Positions 11,701-22,797 of a DNA stretch of 62,610 nucleotides are shown piece after piece. Position 1 is the stretch's first letter. Each line of letters begins with the position of its first letter. Under the pieces are notes generated by a model. The model saw only the letters and a list, made by a program, of their open reading frames with translations, searched no databases and had not been told where the DNA came from. The translations under genes and the position numbers were made by a program. This DNA comes from Chara braunii (taxonomy: Eukaryota > Streptophyta > Charophyceae > Charales > Characeae): the NCBI GenBank assembly GCA_003427395.1, contig BFEA01000852.1, positions 45,057 through 107,666 on the forward strand. Reading direction: 5' to 3'.

Positions 11701-11880
11701 NNNNNNNNNNNNNNNNNNNNNNNNNNNNNNNNNNNNNNNNNNNNNNNNNNNNNNNNNNNNNNNNNNNNNNNNNNNNNNNNNNNNNNNNNNNNNNNNNNNN
11801 NNNNNNNNNNNNNNNNNNNNNNNNNNNNNNNNNNNNNNNNNNNNNNNNNNNNNNNNNNNNNNNNNNNNNNNNNNNNNNNN
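11701..11880. other. assembly gap (180 N)
   Basis: A run of exactly 180 ambiguous bases between the two copies of the 1.2-kb duplication. Confidence 1.
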
Positions 11881-11899
11881 TTTCCTTCCTTATTTGCTG

Positions 11900-12409
11900 T
11901 TATTTCCATTGAGAGGAATCTGCCTGAAAAACTACAATGCCTCTGTTCCCAGTTTGATATTGGGATTGAGATGCTGGTGACGCCCTTTGATGTCTAAAGG
12001 GCATTACCGATCCAATTCTAGGTATCAGCACCGGATTTGTATCTCGGCTTACTATTGTTCCTTGTGCTTGCTCCTCCATTGGATCATGATGGAACAGCGG
12101 ATTGAGAATCAACTCTCCCTGTTTTACTTCCTGAGTCTGAGCGAAGACCTTCTGTTCTAGTGTGTGTATTGTATCCACCGTCTGTCCTTTTTCTTCCTTT
12201 TGCTCCTCTGCAGTTATGATTTCTCCCTCCAACATTGATATCTCAGAAACATTTCCTTTTAATTCCTTATTCAGTTTTTGCCTTGGAGCCAAAACTGCTT
12301 TTATAGGAATGTACAGTTGCCGTATCGCAAATTGACGCATAGCGCCTCTGAACATAAGAGTTGATTCCTTTAATTTATGACTGCGCTGATGGTGAATTAT
12401 GCGTGGCAT
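11900..12409 (-). pseudogene. LINE-A 5' coding segment, copy 2
   Basis: The second copy of the segment at 10521-11081, without the ambiguous base. It starts at the same MPRIIHHQRSHKLKES. Substitutions between copies include silent and replacement changes in a Gln/Lys-rich frame, and both copies stay open, which suggests recent duplication. Confidence 0.55.
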
Positions 12410-13080
12410 TTTCTTCTCTTCTCTCTCTTTTTTTAATTTTATTCAGTTTTATTTTATTCAATTTTTAGTCAGGGGACGCACTAGGAGAGAAAATGAGTTG
12501 AGAAAGGATAGGCTCCTGAGGGTGGGGTAGTGACTCAATTCTCCTCCCTTTTCTACCTACCCTTCCCTCCCCCCTTCCTCTCTTCCTCTTTCTCCCTTTC
12601 TCTCTCTCCTTCTCTCTTTATTTCACTTTCCTTACTTTCTTTCACTCCTTTCTCTTGCTGTTTCTTTACTTATTCTCTGCACGTTCTGACCTCATCACTA
12701 TGAATCTACTCAGACTTCTAAAACAAGATAATGATGATGATGATGATGCCCTGTTCTCTTCCGCCTAGCTCCCTCTGGTCGCAATCTTACCTCAAGAGGC
12801 CGGCCTGTCACAATCTTCCTTCAAAAGACCACTCTCCCACCAGGGGCTAGTCACACGCACTTATGCACTAATATTGTTGATGACGATTCTTTATCCTACG
12901 TAATGGCACGACGATGATGATCCCATCACCATTTCCCAAAACAACCCCGGATCCCCCCTCCTCCCTTTTTAGCTTATGAGACGCGCCTAATAACACCCGT
13001 ACTTGTAGTGTAGATTACGATGGTGAAGATTGATGATACTGATGATCCGATCCCGATTCCCGCCACTCACATTCTTTCAC

Positions 13081-13790
13081 CCCCCATCCTTCCGGTCACC
13101 CTTTTTTTTTTTTTTTTTTAATGACGCACACTCTTACTGTTGATGATGATTATTATGACCCATCCAAAAAACTCACGCGTCACTTTTCTCAATCGCTTGC
13201 ATTAGTCTTCACACAAAATTCCTCATCTATTCCTTCGTCATTTTTGTTACTTCGCGTGCAATATCATCAACCAGAATCCCACTTGAACATGCTTGCTCTT
13301 CTCTAACCTGGCCACGTATATTATCGCCCGACTTTTCAAGCCAGATTGGTGATGATGATGATGATGATGATGCACTAACACCCAACCACAATGATGATGA
13401 TGATGATGATGTGATAATAATGAGCCAACCCAACCAACCCCGGATCCCCCCTCCTCCCCTCGCAGCTTATGAGACGCGCCTAATGGCGCCCATACTTGTA
13501 GTGTGGATTACAATGATGAAGATTGATGATACTGATGATTCAATCACCGGTTCCCGCCGCTCACACTCTTTCACCCCCCGTCCTTCGGGTCGCCGTTCCC
13601 GTCCTTCCGGTCACTGTTTTTTTTTTCCCCCCGTCACACTCTTACTGTTGATGATGATGATTATGATCCCTCCAAAAACTAGCGCGCCACTTTTCTCAAT
13701 TGCTTGTCACACAAAATTCCTCATCCATTCCTTCGTTGCTTTTGTCACTCCCTTGCAATCAAGTATTTTTTTCTCCTTTTTTCTTAAACA
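13081..13790. repeat. GATGAT-rich tandem repeats, ~500-bp period
   Basis: The segment near 13130-13265 (CTTACTGTTGATGATGAT, then the TTCTCAATCGCTTG and CACAAAATTCCTCATC region) recurs at about 13641-13750. The block before it (CCCGGATCCCCCCTCC, then GAGACGCGCCTAATGG, CTTGTAGTGT) at 12945-13090 recurs at 13438-13600. Short (GAT)n runs lie between. This continues the duplicated 5' flank of LINE-A, so the whole 11.1-13.8 kb region is an array of unequal repeats. No gene is seen. Confidence 0.7.
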
Positions 13791-13837
13791 CAGACCAGGA
13801 CATTCATGGGGGTGATATGAGCATCCCTCACGAGCAC

Positions 13838-14600
13838 CTCGGACGTGGCTCCAGTCTAGTGGTGGGAAGCTACACCTGCTGAAAACCAGGTCCAACGTCC
13901 CAAAATAGTAAAATACAACAATCATAGTGTTTCCAATCACAGTTGGATCAAAGTGAGGTCTCTTCATCCCACCGTGGGGGGACGCCTGACCCCTCTTGAA
14001 AACCTAGCCTCCCAACCATTGAAGATCAACTAAGGAAAGGCTTTGCAAGGGAAATAAGTTGCGGAAATCAAAGGCAGGAGGCATTCCCACCGAGGGGGAT
14101 ACATGACTCATCTTGAAGACGTAACCTCCCAACCATTGAAGATCAACTAGGGAAAGACTCTGCAAGAGAAATTAAGTTGCGGAAATCAAAGGGGGGAGGC
14201 AGGGGAGCAGAGGCGTCAATCTTGGTCCAGTCGTGAACGAACAGTGTGTAGTTGTGTCGTCGGCAGTCCCTGGAGTCTCCAAAACAATTCCCCCCCCCCA
14301 TCTTTTCTCCTTTTGAACTTCAGGTTGGGTGACTTCAATCTCGTCACTTCTTGCCACAATCCATTTTGTGTTTGTGCATCTCCGGAAGATCATCTCGATT
14401 CTTGGGACTAGTCCGACCATTCATCTTTCATGTTGGTCTCACTTCTCCATTGGATCTATAATCAAATGTGGAAATTTTATCTTCTTCTGCAAGTCAATTT
14501 TTTTGGTCAAAGTCCAAGAAATCTGCAATGAACCTCGCAATTTCCACCCAACTCAAACATGTAGGATGAGAGCATGCATATGAAAGTTCACACCATGCTC
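13838..14600 (-). mobile_element. LINE-G: 5'-truncated LINE fragment
   Basis: The 3' segment (13850-13905) reads as the conserved LINE end on the minus strand. About 300 bp upstream in element orientation, a frame at about 14200-14275 reads NYTLFVHDWTKID, matching the aromatic-DW core of the C-terminal domain seen in the other LINEs. Between them a ~122-bp segment is duplicated. The copy is frameshifted and short. Confidence 0.6.
13966..14207. repeat. ~122-bp tandem duplication inside LINE-G
   Basis: Two adjacent copies (about 13966-14083 and 14088-14207) share CCTCCCAACCATTGAAGATC, then AACTA-GGAAAG, CTCTGCAAG/CTTTGCAAG and AAGTTGCGGAAATCAAAGG. They differ at roughly one base in ten. Confidence 0.8.
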
Positions 14601-14749
14601 GAGAGATAACACATGAATCAGCATCGGTTCAAATTCCACTCAAAAGTATGATATAATACACTTGGAGAGTTGAAGTATCCAACGGCCATGGCCGTGATCC
14701 AACACTATGACTTGAGACAGGTATACCCCCAATTCCCCCACCCTCTGTG

Positions 14750-14752
<3 letters not shown>

Positions 14753-14815
<63 letters not shown>

Positions 14816-14903
14816 ATACCCCCGATTCCCCCACCCTCTCTCTCTCTCTCTCTCTCTCTCTGTGTTTGGTATACCCCCGATCCCCCCACCCTCATTGTCT
14901 CTC
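14753..14903. repeat. (CT)n microsatellite with GGTATACCCCCGATTCC repeats
   Basis: CT runs alternate with three copies of a GGTATACCCCCGATTCC/CCCACCCT motif at about 14720, 14812 and 14870. A fourth copy lies at 22828, to the right of LTR-2. LTR-2 therefore split one repeat array. Confidence 0.85.
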
Positions 14904-16149
14904 TGCAATGACTTGTTGTTTTTTGTTGCCTGTAGCCTCTCTCTGTCGAGGTTGTACTATAGATAGGATAGATTCGTAATTTTGTTTCGCTGAGGGCTAA
15001 CCGAGAGACCTACCTACGAGGGAAATTCGCAAGGGACATATCTGCAAATTTGGGAAAAATGCAGGCCCGGTACTAACAAAATTCCCTATAGCTACCCTAT
15101 CTGCGAATAGCAGGCCCGGGCTACACCTAGGACAGACAGGCCCTAAGGGCCTATTCTGATAGATGGCCCTATAGCCTAGAGCCGGGTCCGGTACAGGCCG
15201 AGAGGCCGAAACAGAAACGGTACCGGTCAGTCAGTAAGTCCGGTCTAGGTCGAGTTTAGGCTAGGTTAGTCTATAAATAGAATGGGCACATCGGTTCGGG
15301 GCTTTTGACAGTTGGTACCGTGTACATCACTGCTGCGCTACGCGTGAACTGGAAGTGGTGACGACTCACGTGGAAGGAGACAGGCATAGCCAGACCTTCG
15401 GAGCGCCGGCCATAGCTGGGACCTGCACTGTACTCTGCCAGCACGCAGGGGCTGACAGAGGTCTGGGCTATCGAGGTCTGCTGGAGGCGAGAAAGATTGG
15501 TGCCCTGCTGGACCCTCCTCCGGAATGGGGTTCTAGGGTGGTGGCGCTGCAGCCATAGCTGCAACTTCTTCCTCAGAGGTCATCTTGTCAGGGTTTGGTG
15601 GCGCTGCTGCAGACTTCCATCCGGGAAGTCTTCCGACATTTCGTCATCATCAGATACAGTGACGCCGGTCTTCTTCTTCATCCTCTGAGTGGCGCATGGC
15701 CTCAGAGGCCTGTTTCAAGGTGGCGCTTCCCTTTGGAGGCTGTATCAGGGTGGCGCTTGATGTTTTTGGGACTCAGGGTTGTTGCGGGTGGTTACTCAGG
15801 GTTGTGGAGTGAAGCGCTGCTCATTTCTGAGCAGCGCACTGTAGTACTGAGGTTATCCTGACAATTCGAGACTCTGGTTACTGGGCTTGGACTATCATCG
15901 TTTCATTGTTTCCTGAAAGTGATCTAGTCGGCTTTTCTTTATGACTGGTTGTGAGGATTGAGTGGAGTGAATTGCACTTTCAGTGTACCCTGTTATATCG
16001 CATGGATAAGTCTTCCGCTGTGTTTATCTCTCCCGGTGCGGTGTGATACTCCTATCCTCTCCCCTTCCTTCTGTGTATGCATGGGCATACCTGGAAGACT
16101 ATGTGAGTGACTGTTGGTCTTCAGACAACAAACAACCAGAATCATAATA
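14904..16149 (+). repeat. LTR-2 5' LTR (1246 bp)
   Basis: Begins TGCAATGACT and ends AATCATAATA just before the primer-binding site. A TATA box, CTATAAATAG, lies at 15271-15280. It aligns with the 3' LTR along its length, except that about 290 bp (roughly 15826-16117) are present only here. Confidence 0.9.
15271..15280 (+). promoter_or_regulatory. TATA box in LTR-2 5' LTR
   Basis: The sequence CTATAAATAG precedes AATGGGCACATC, a plausible start region in the R segment. In the 3' LTR the same position reads CTATAGATAG, so the box is mutated there. Confidence 0.55.
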
Positions 16150-16151
16150 GT

Positions 16152-16163
16152 TGGTATCAGAGC
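16152..16163 (+). promoter_or_regulatory. primer-binding site, initiator tRNA-Met
   Basis: TGGTATCAGAGC lies two bases after the 5' LTR. This 12-mer is the standard plant LTR-retrotransposon primer-binding site, complementary to the 3' end of initiator tRNA-Met. Confidence 0.95.
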
Positions 16164-17661
16164 AATTGGATCCAGGCTTTGGAGCGATTGATGAGTTGGG
16201 GCACCCATCATGATCTTGCGAGATACTGGAGTTGAGTCTCATGGCGATTCATCATCTTCAGGGTTGTTGTTAGTAAGGGTGGTGGTAGTGAGTGTGTGGC
16301 GAGAAGAATTAGGCAGAGGGTGACTCACTCTTGACTAGGGTTGTGAAGGAGTGGTTGGCGATTGGAGTTCAGAGGCCTGAGAGGCTCTAAGAGGCTATCT
16401 TAGCTTGACGATTCATCTAGAGGCTGATGATTGGTAAGGAAGTGATCTTAGGAGTTTGCGATTTTGGAATTGGGTCAGGATCCCCAATTTCCAAGCAGCG
16501 CAGTACAGGGAGATGTGGCGCTACACTGAGATTGTCAGTTATTTGCACCTGGGAGTCTGAGTTCATTAAATCTGTCAGTTGGGGGTGAAGTGCCTCAGGG
16601 TAATCTACTGGAGCACCAAGTTTCAGGCAGTTTGGAACGTGGGAACACTGGATACTGTCATGAGATGAAACTGGCGAGATGGGGTTGACCAGTCAGCCAT
16701 AGCCAGGGTTTCATGCATCTTCTTCAGAGTTGACCCTTAAGTAAGTGTGTTCCTTAGTCCATCCTGTGTGGCGATTCTGGGGCTATTTTTAGAATAAAGA
16801 AATTTGGTATGTCTGTCAGTGTATAGTTGAAAATCGAAATCTAGATTGTGGGACAACCATATCCAACTTCCCCTACCTTTCTTTGACTTCTACTAACCCT
16901 GTCTGACCTTCTTTCTGACTCATAGTTTATCTGTGACTTCTCTACAGTATTGCGATTTAGACAGTGTAGTGAATTGGTGAATTCTAGGTCCTGTTTTCAG
17001 TGATCATGCAAATTTGAATTTTGTGCTGACATAGCTAAATTGTGGCGAGACTAGGTTCAGTCATAACTTTGATTCTGTCCGTCAAAATTCAATTTTGTCA
17101 GTCGCTGGTAAATCGCAATTCAATACTCAGTCTGTGTCTGAAATCGCACATCCAGATTATGAGTCAGTTACAATGAAAATTGTAATTCGCCATACCCAGG
17201 GTATGACATACAAGGTCATACAGTGGTGCAATCGGTAGGGTAGGTCTAAAAATAGGGTAACTTGTAAATCGTTGCATCTTGGTTATCAACGGACAACTGT
17301 TGAACGGTAATTAGTCACTCTGTCTAATTACTAATCAACACTAATCAGTCCAAGACTGTATTCTGTCAGTTGTTGATCCTGGATTAAAATTTGCAATCAT
17401 TGCATGCAATTGTTGGTTCAGGGCAGTGATGGGAAAACCGTGATATGGATTTTTGTCGAGTGTACTATAAACTGACCCTGACCCTTAGGCGGTCTGCTGA
17501 GACTGAACACTCAATTGCTCAGACTAACCAACCTTCTCTCTCCAGGCAGGTGACAGCAATTGAGTGAGTACTGAAGAGAAATCTCAATTCCTCTTACCTC
17601 ATGTTCTGTCTCTGATTGATTGTTTATATTTTTTTATGTATTTGAATTGTGGGAGATAAAA
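16164..17661 (+). other. LTR-2 untranslated leader with strong hairpins
   Basis: No open frame of note. Between 17160 and 17335 several perfect short hairpins follow each other: TTACAAT/ATTGTAA (17168-17185), ATACCC/GGGTAT (17192-17204), GTATGAC/GTCATAC (17201-17221, overlapping the previous one so the two are alternatives) and GTAATTAG/CTAATTAC (17307-17331). They lie where a packaging or dimerisation signal would be expected; that function is inferred. Confidence 0.65.
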
Positions 17662-19190
17662 ATGGCAAATGCAGGGAAATGAGAGGCTTCTGAGGCCAAA
17701 CCTCAGATCCCGCTTGACCCTTTGGAGGCTGAACTGCGGGCTAAAAACGAGAAACTCCACCAGCAGGTCCAGACAGTTGAGTCCCTAAAGGCTGAGCTGA
17801 AAAAGACAGAAGAAGCAGCTCAAAAGGAGGTCAGAAGAAAATTGTTGATTTCTGATGTACTAAAAATCAGGATGAGTGGGACTTCCAACCAGTTCAGTAA
17901 GGACATGGCTGAATTAATCCTCTTGCAGGATGACATTCACCGTTCTTATTTTACTAACTGGGACGACAGGATCACCAGTCTGGAGACCAGCCGCTTAACT
18001 TTTTCCCAAACGCTGGATGACATCTCTGCCAAACTGGATCTGATCTTTACTCATTTGAAGATCCCTACCACTCTGACAGTTCCTCCTTCTCCTGAACCTT
18101 CTCAAGGGAAACCTGCATCACCCCCACACTCCAGACCCTCATCCCCATCTTCTACACCCAAGTCAACGGCCGCTTGACAGCCCCCAACACCATTTGACTT
18201 TCAGCGACCCAAGATGACACCCCCACCTATGTTCTCAGGTGAGGACCCTAAGGTGACTGTTGCAGATTGGGTCATTGCACAAAGAACCTACCTGAGTGGG
18301 TTCAAATGTGACGAAGATGTGAAAGTGTCATCCATCCTTGCTCGTCTGGAGAGGACTGCACTGAAATGGTACACCTCTACCTCCAGCAAGCAACGTACGG
18401 AGGTGTCTGATTGGGCGCAGAGGTTGGGGGTGGCTGGTTTTCTGCAGACACTGCAAGACCGGTTTGCAGACAAGTAGCAGGTCAGAAAAGCAACAGACAA
18501 AATTCTGCACCTGGGCTAGAAAAAGTTTGATGACTCCTTGTCCAAACTGTATTCCACCTTTGAGAGTCTCACCTCGACTCTTGGGTTGGAGATGAGTGAG
18601 CAGGATCTGCTCATTTATTTCCTCAGGGCAGCGCTTGAGCAATTCGAGCTTGCCTTATTCTCTCTGGGCCATAAGGACTGACGATCTTTTGGCAGAGTAG
18701 CCCTGGACTTGAAGTCCAAGCTCCATGTCCAGGAAGAAACTTCTGAAGGAAGGAAGAGACCCTCCTCCAAAGGGCGAAGGAGGAGGAAGGGTGCCCTGTT
18801 TGCTGCTGCTGTTTCATGATCAGATAGTGACGCAACATCCTAGGGTGGGAACTCTCCACATAGGACTGCTTCATCATCTGCTGCAGATTCTGCTGTTCTT
18901 GCCCTGACTGATGCTTTGATGGGCTTGACAAAGGGCAAAGCCCCAGCCCAGAAAGCATCAACCAACAAACAGGGGAAAGGAAAGGGACGTGCCTCTTCCC
19001 CTTGAGCCCAGAGAGTTCCTTTGCCACGCTACGTCCGATGGCCAGCTGATCCCTTTGATCCTTCCACCTTCCCCTGACATGCACTCAGGATCCAGGAGGG
19101 GGTATGGAGGAAGAGAAAGGACAAGGGGGTCTGCCTGAGATGCGAGGGGGACCATGTCCTGAAGGACTGTCCCAGCATGCCTCGTAGGTC
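17662..19190 (+). pseudogene. LTR-2 gag
   Basis: Gag forms the particle and binds element RNA. From an ATG at 17662 an early TGA interrupts the frame, which then runs through a coiled coil (ELRAKNEKLHQQVQTV, 17735-17840) and a Pro/Ser-rich linker. A retrotransposon gag domain follows at 18214-18700 (PPMFSGEDPKVTVADW, then ARLERTALKWY). The C-terminal zinc knuckle is CLRCEGDHVLKDC (about 19121-19160), a canonical C-x2-C-x4-H-x4-C. At least six in-frame stops make it a pseudogene. Confidence 0.85.
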
Positions 19191-19202
19191 TACAGGCAGC
19201 TC

Positions 19203-19772
19203 TTGTTCAAAAAACTAGAACAAAGAGCGGTGGAAGCAGCAACTCCTTCCACTAGTGCTGATTCAATTTCAGATGAAGGTGAATCTCTACAGTCTCTCGC
19301 TAGTTCTTTTCTTTCTGGAGTTGCTTCTTCAGGGTCTTTCACTTTTGAAGACTCTGAGTTGGATGAGACGTGGGAGGAGGACGATGCTCAGTGCCTTGCT
19401 GATCTTTTCCTGTCCTTGCAGGAGAAGAAGAAAAAGCATAGCGCTGAACTCATCCTACTTCGGCCCTTCATCCTGGGAGCCAAGATCAAAGGGCTCTTGG
19501 ACTGTGGGGCTACTCGCAACTTCATCTATGCCAAGGCAGATAACAAGCTGCACTTGGATCAGAGGTTGGTGAAATTACGACAGCCTATAGAGGTGCGCAT
19601 TGGAGACTTTTCCACAGTCAGGATCACTACTGCTGTCAAGGGCCTACCTGTGTCCTTTAACAAGCAGGGAGAAATCAAACACCGCCTCAATTTCTATGTA
19701 TTTCCTAATGTCCCTTTTGACATTGTCTTCTCTATGAAGTGGCTTGATGCCACCAATCCTAGGATCGACTGA
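19203..19772 (+). pseudogene. LTR-2 aspartic protease
   Basis: The frame has an acidic/serine linker, then LILLRPFILGAKIKGLLDCG with the active-site motif DCGAT (Asp-Cys-Gly-Ala-Thr in place of the commoner Asp-Ser-Gly-Ala). It ends VPFDIVFSMKWLDATNPRID, the usual flap-to-RT boundary. It is open for 189 codons but out of frame with gag and closed by a stop before RT. Confidence 0.85.
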
Positions 19773-19823
19773 CGGATTCCTAGGGTTGAGTTACCTGACT
19801 GACATGGGGTATATCTTCCTTGT

Positions 19824-20225
19824 ATGCTCGCTCACGAGTACCATCCGGCCAACAGTTGTTATTGCATGAGTGCTCGCAGATTTCTCCGATTTTCACGCAA
19901 GACTGACCACGCCCGTCTCTTCGAGTTTTATGTCAAACAGACCGACGTGGAGACTGCTCCCTGTCCCTCTCAGATTCAACAGGTACTAGACAATTTCTCA
20001 GATCTTATCGAGGAACCTACTGGACTTGTCCATCGGCAGACCAAACATAAGATTGAGATCCTACCTGGTTCGGTCACTCCCAAGGGCCGAGTCTACAGGA
20101 TGTCACCTACTGAACTTGAAGAGCTCAGGAAACAGTTAGAGACCTTGACCAGCAAGGGATGAATCAGGCCCAACACATATGAGTTTCGGGCACCAATCCT
20201 CTTCATTGACATGTTTGACTTTTAA
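19824..20225 (+). pseudogene. LTR-2 RT N-terminal remnant
   Basis: Contains QQVLDNFSDLIEEPTGL, then KIEILPGSVTPKGRVYRMSP, EELRKQLETLTSKG and RPNTYEFRAPILF, the N-terminal and fingers segment of Ty3/gypsy RT. It stops at PILF. The palm with the YxDD box, the thumb and nearly all of RNase H are gone; sequence resumes inside a YNRVADTLSRRPDA motif that belongs to the RNase H end. The junction lies around 20215-20245. Confidence 0.85.
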
Positions 20226-20239
20226 CCGAAGCATAAGAA

Positions 20240-21217
20240 GGGCTGCTATAATCGAGTAGCGGACACCCTTTCTCGTAGGCCTGACGCTATTTTCCTGATC
20301 TCTTTTACTCACTCATTTGGAGAGAGGACTCGTCCGACCATTGCCCGTTTGCTGCCCCAGGACGAGATCTTTGGGCCTATTGTGGGGAATCTCCAGGATG
20401 ACCCTGCCTCTGAATCAGGATATACTCTGGTCTCAGGCCTGCTGTACACATGCAGCAGAGGTGAGGAACGCTTGGGCATTCCCCAGGACCTCAAGTTGAG
20501 GACACTTCTGCTGTCAGAGTGTCATGATGTGCGTGGTCACTTTGGCGCCCTCAAATCTTATGCAGCCCTGTCACAACGTTTCTTTTGGAAGGAGATGAGG
20601 AGTGACATGCTGCATTATGTGAGCTATGCCAAAGGAACAAGGTTGTACGTCGACCTCCCCTTGGCCTACTTAAACCACTACCTATCCCAGATGCACCTGC
20701 ACAATCAGTGTCGATTGATTTTACTGACTTGGGTAGGACCACACCTCGTGGTATGTGTCAGGTCATGGTTTGTGTGGATCGGTTCTCCAAATATGCAGAG
20801 TTCATCCCCTTACCAGCTGAGGCTCGTGTGCCAGCCGTTCAAGCGGCGTTTGCTGACAGGTGGGTTACACATCATGGACCACCCGCCTCTATCGTCAGTG
20901 ACTGAGATCCTCGTTTCTGCAGCAATGAATGGCAATCCTACTGCAAGGATTACCTTCATTCCAGGTTGGATATGACATCTGGTCGTCATCCTGAAGCCAA
21001 TGGACATGCTGAAGTGATGAACCAGATTCTGTTCCAATTGCTGCGTCCTGTGACCAGTTCAGATCAGCAGGACTGGGATCTCCATTTGGGTCGTGCACAA
21101 CTTGTGTATACCACGTCTGTACACGCTTCTACTGGCTTCACACCCTACCGGTTGCGCTGGGGTCGGGAGCCACGAAAGCCTCTCGATGATGTCATCGATA
21201 GGCTACCTCTACGCTGA
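20240..21217 (+). pseudogene. LTR-2 RNase H end and integrase
   Basis: Begins with RVADTLSRRPDA, the conserved end of RNase H. It continues into the integrase zinc region (ECHDVRGHFGALKSYAAL with H-x3-H; the C-x2-C pair is not preserved). In a second frame is the catalytic core: IDFTDLGRT (Asp), HHGPPASIVSD (Asp) and a HPEANGHAEVMNQ segment (Glu). Frame changes near 20700 and 20900 split it. Integrase would insert the cDNA into the host genome. Confidence 0.85.
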
Positions 21218-21810
21218 CACCTGGAACTGCAGAGTTCATCAAGCGTTACCGTGTGGACATAAAGCGTGCCCGTGCCAACCTGTTGAAAGCCCAAAAGGCT
21301 ATGATTCAACAGGCTAACAAGCACAGGCGTCCTTCTACCATTCGCACAGGTGACTGGGTGTGGGTACTCAGTTCTGAGTTGTCGCGAGAGGAGGATATTT
21401 CGCCTAAGCTGTTGCCACGATATATGGGTCCATGGCAGGTCTTAGATACAGTGGGAGCTGATCCATTTGGACCATCCTATACAGTGGATGTCCATCTGCA
21501 TCTACAAACCTACCCTGTCTTCCATGCACCTAAGTTGTTGCCATTCACGTCAGCTGATGCATTCCCAGACAGACCCTATCAGTTCGGTCCCCCTATCCCC
21601 GGTAAAGGATATGAGGTGTAATCTGTGGAGGATGAGTCAGGTACAACTCCAGATAAGGAGTACCTTGTGAAGTTCTTGTACCAGCCGCATACCGAGGATC
21701 GCTGGTTTACTCGCAAGGAACTTCATAAAACTGCAAAGTCAATTATCCTCAAATATGAGGCTGCACAAAAGGGAGTATCCCTTCGGCGCTCTGCATGTCC
21801 ACGCCCCTAG
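21218..21810 (+). pseudogene. LTR-2 integrase C terminus and chromodomain-like segment
   Basis: The frame 21253-21621 has RTGDWVWVLSSEL, then LPRYMGPWQVL and YPVFHAPKLLPF, the integrase GPF-type C-terminal domain. After one stop a second frame carries DKEYLVKFLYQP, EDRWFTRKEL and ILKYEAA, with the spacing of a chromodomain but with few of the usual aromatic-cage residues. It probably descends from the chromovirus targeting domain. Confidence 0.7.
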
Positions 21811-21828
21811 CTCTGAGGTCCTCGCTCC

Positions 21829-21840
21829 GGGGGAGGGTAG
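21829..21840 (+). promoter_or_regulatory. LTR-2 polypurine tract
   Basis: A GGGGGAGGGTAG run ends three bases before the 3' LTR. This is the expected position of the plus-strand primer. Confidence 0.8.
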
Positions 21841-21843
21841 GTC

Positions 21844-22797
21844 TGCAATGACTTGCTGCTTTCTGGTTGCCTGTAGCCTCTCTCTGTTGAGGCTGTACTA
21901 CAGATAGGATAGATTCGTAATTTTGTTTGGCTGAGGGCTAACCGAGAGACCTACCTGTGAGGGAAATTCATAGGGACGTATCTGCAAATTTGGGAAAAAT
22001 GCAGGCTCGGTACTAACAGAATTCCCTATAGCTACCCTACCTGCGAATAGCAGGCCCGAGCTACCCCTAGGACAGACAGACCCTAAGGGCCTATTCTGAT
22101 AGACGGTCCTATGGCCTATAGCCGGGTCCGGTAGAGGCTGAGAGGCCGAAACAGAAACGGTACTGGTCGGTCAGTTTGTCTGGTCTAGGTCGAGTCTAGG
22201 CTAGGGTTAGTCTATAGATAGAATGGGCACATCAGTTCGGGGATTTTGGCAGTTGGTACCGTGTATATTGCTGCACCCCTACGAGTGAACCGAAAGTGGT
22301 GACAGCTCAGCGTGGAAGGAGACAGGCATAGCCATACCTTCAGAGCGCCGACCATAGCTGGGACCTGCGCTGTACTCTGCCAGCATGCACGGGATGATAG
22401 AGGTCTGGGCTATCGAGGTCTGCAGGAGGCGAAAGAGATTGATGCCCTGCTGGACCCTCCACCGGAGTGGGGTTCCAGGGTGGTGGCGCTGCAGCCATAG
22501 CTGCAACTTCTTCCTCAGAGGTCATCTTGTCAGGGTTTGGTGGTGCTGCTGCAGACTTCCATCCGGGAAGTCTTCGAACACTTCGTCATCATCAGATACT
22601 ATGGCGTTGGTCTTCTTCTTCATCCTCCGAGTGGCGGTTGGCCTCAGAGGCCTGTTTCAGGGTGGCGCTTCCCTTTAGAGGCTGTATCAGGGTGGCGCTT
22701 GATGTTTCGGGGACTCACGGGTGTTGCAGGTGGTTACTCAGGGTTGGGGAGTGGAGCGCTGCTCAGGTCTTCAGACAACAAAGAACTAGAAGCATAA

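Larger units (their letters stand above)
3053..12409 (-). mobile_element. LINE-A: near full-length decayed L1-type non-LTR retrotransposon
   Basis: Reading right to left, the sequence encodes Gln/Lys-rich and acidic ORF1-type segments with an atypical zinc knuckle. These are followed by an APE-type endonuclease, a reverse transcriptase with a FADD box, a zf-RVT zinc-binding domain, a C-terminal DPFPP domain, a conserved 3' segment and a 32-base poly(A) tail (T run 3053-3084). This order is that of plant L1-like LINEs. Stop codons and frame changes occur in every part, so the copy is inactive. The 5' boundary is uncertain: the first coding segment exists twice (10521-11081 and 11900-12409) because of a tandem duplication over an assembly gap. 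Several ambiguous bases fall at 4073-4139. Confidence 0.85.
10502..13080. repeat. ~1.2-kb tandem duplication flanking an assembly gap
   Basis: Bases 10502-11700 and 11881-13080 align end to end at a constant offset of about 1380 bp. Around 35 scattered substitutions (about 97% identity by eye) are mostly transitions. The gap 11701-11880 lies between them. The unit includes the LINE 5' coding segment, a CT-rich tract, a GATGATGATG microsatellite and the flanking sequence. The differences are too many for sequencing error, so this is a real duplication or a mis-joined pair of alleles or copies. Confidence 0.85.

Noticed and set aside
16424-16450. hammerhead ribozyme core (CTGATGA-like)
   Set aside because: No matching GAAA and stem arrangement nearby.
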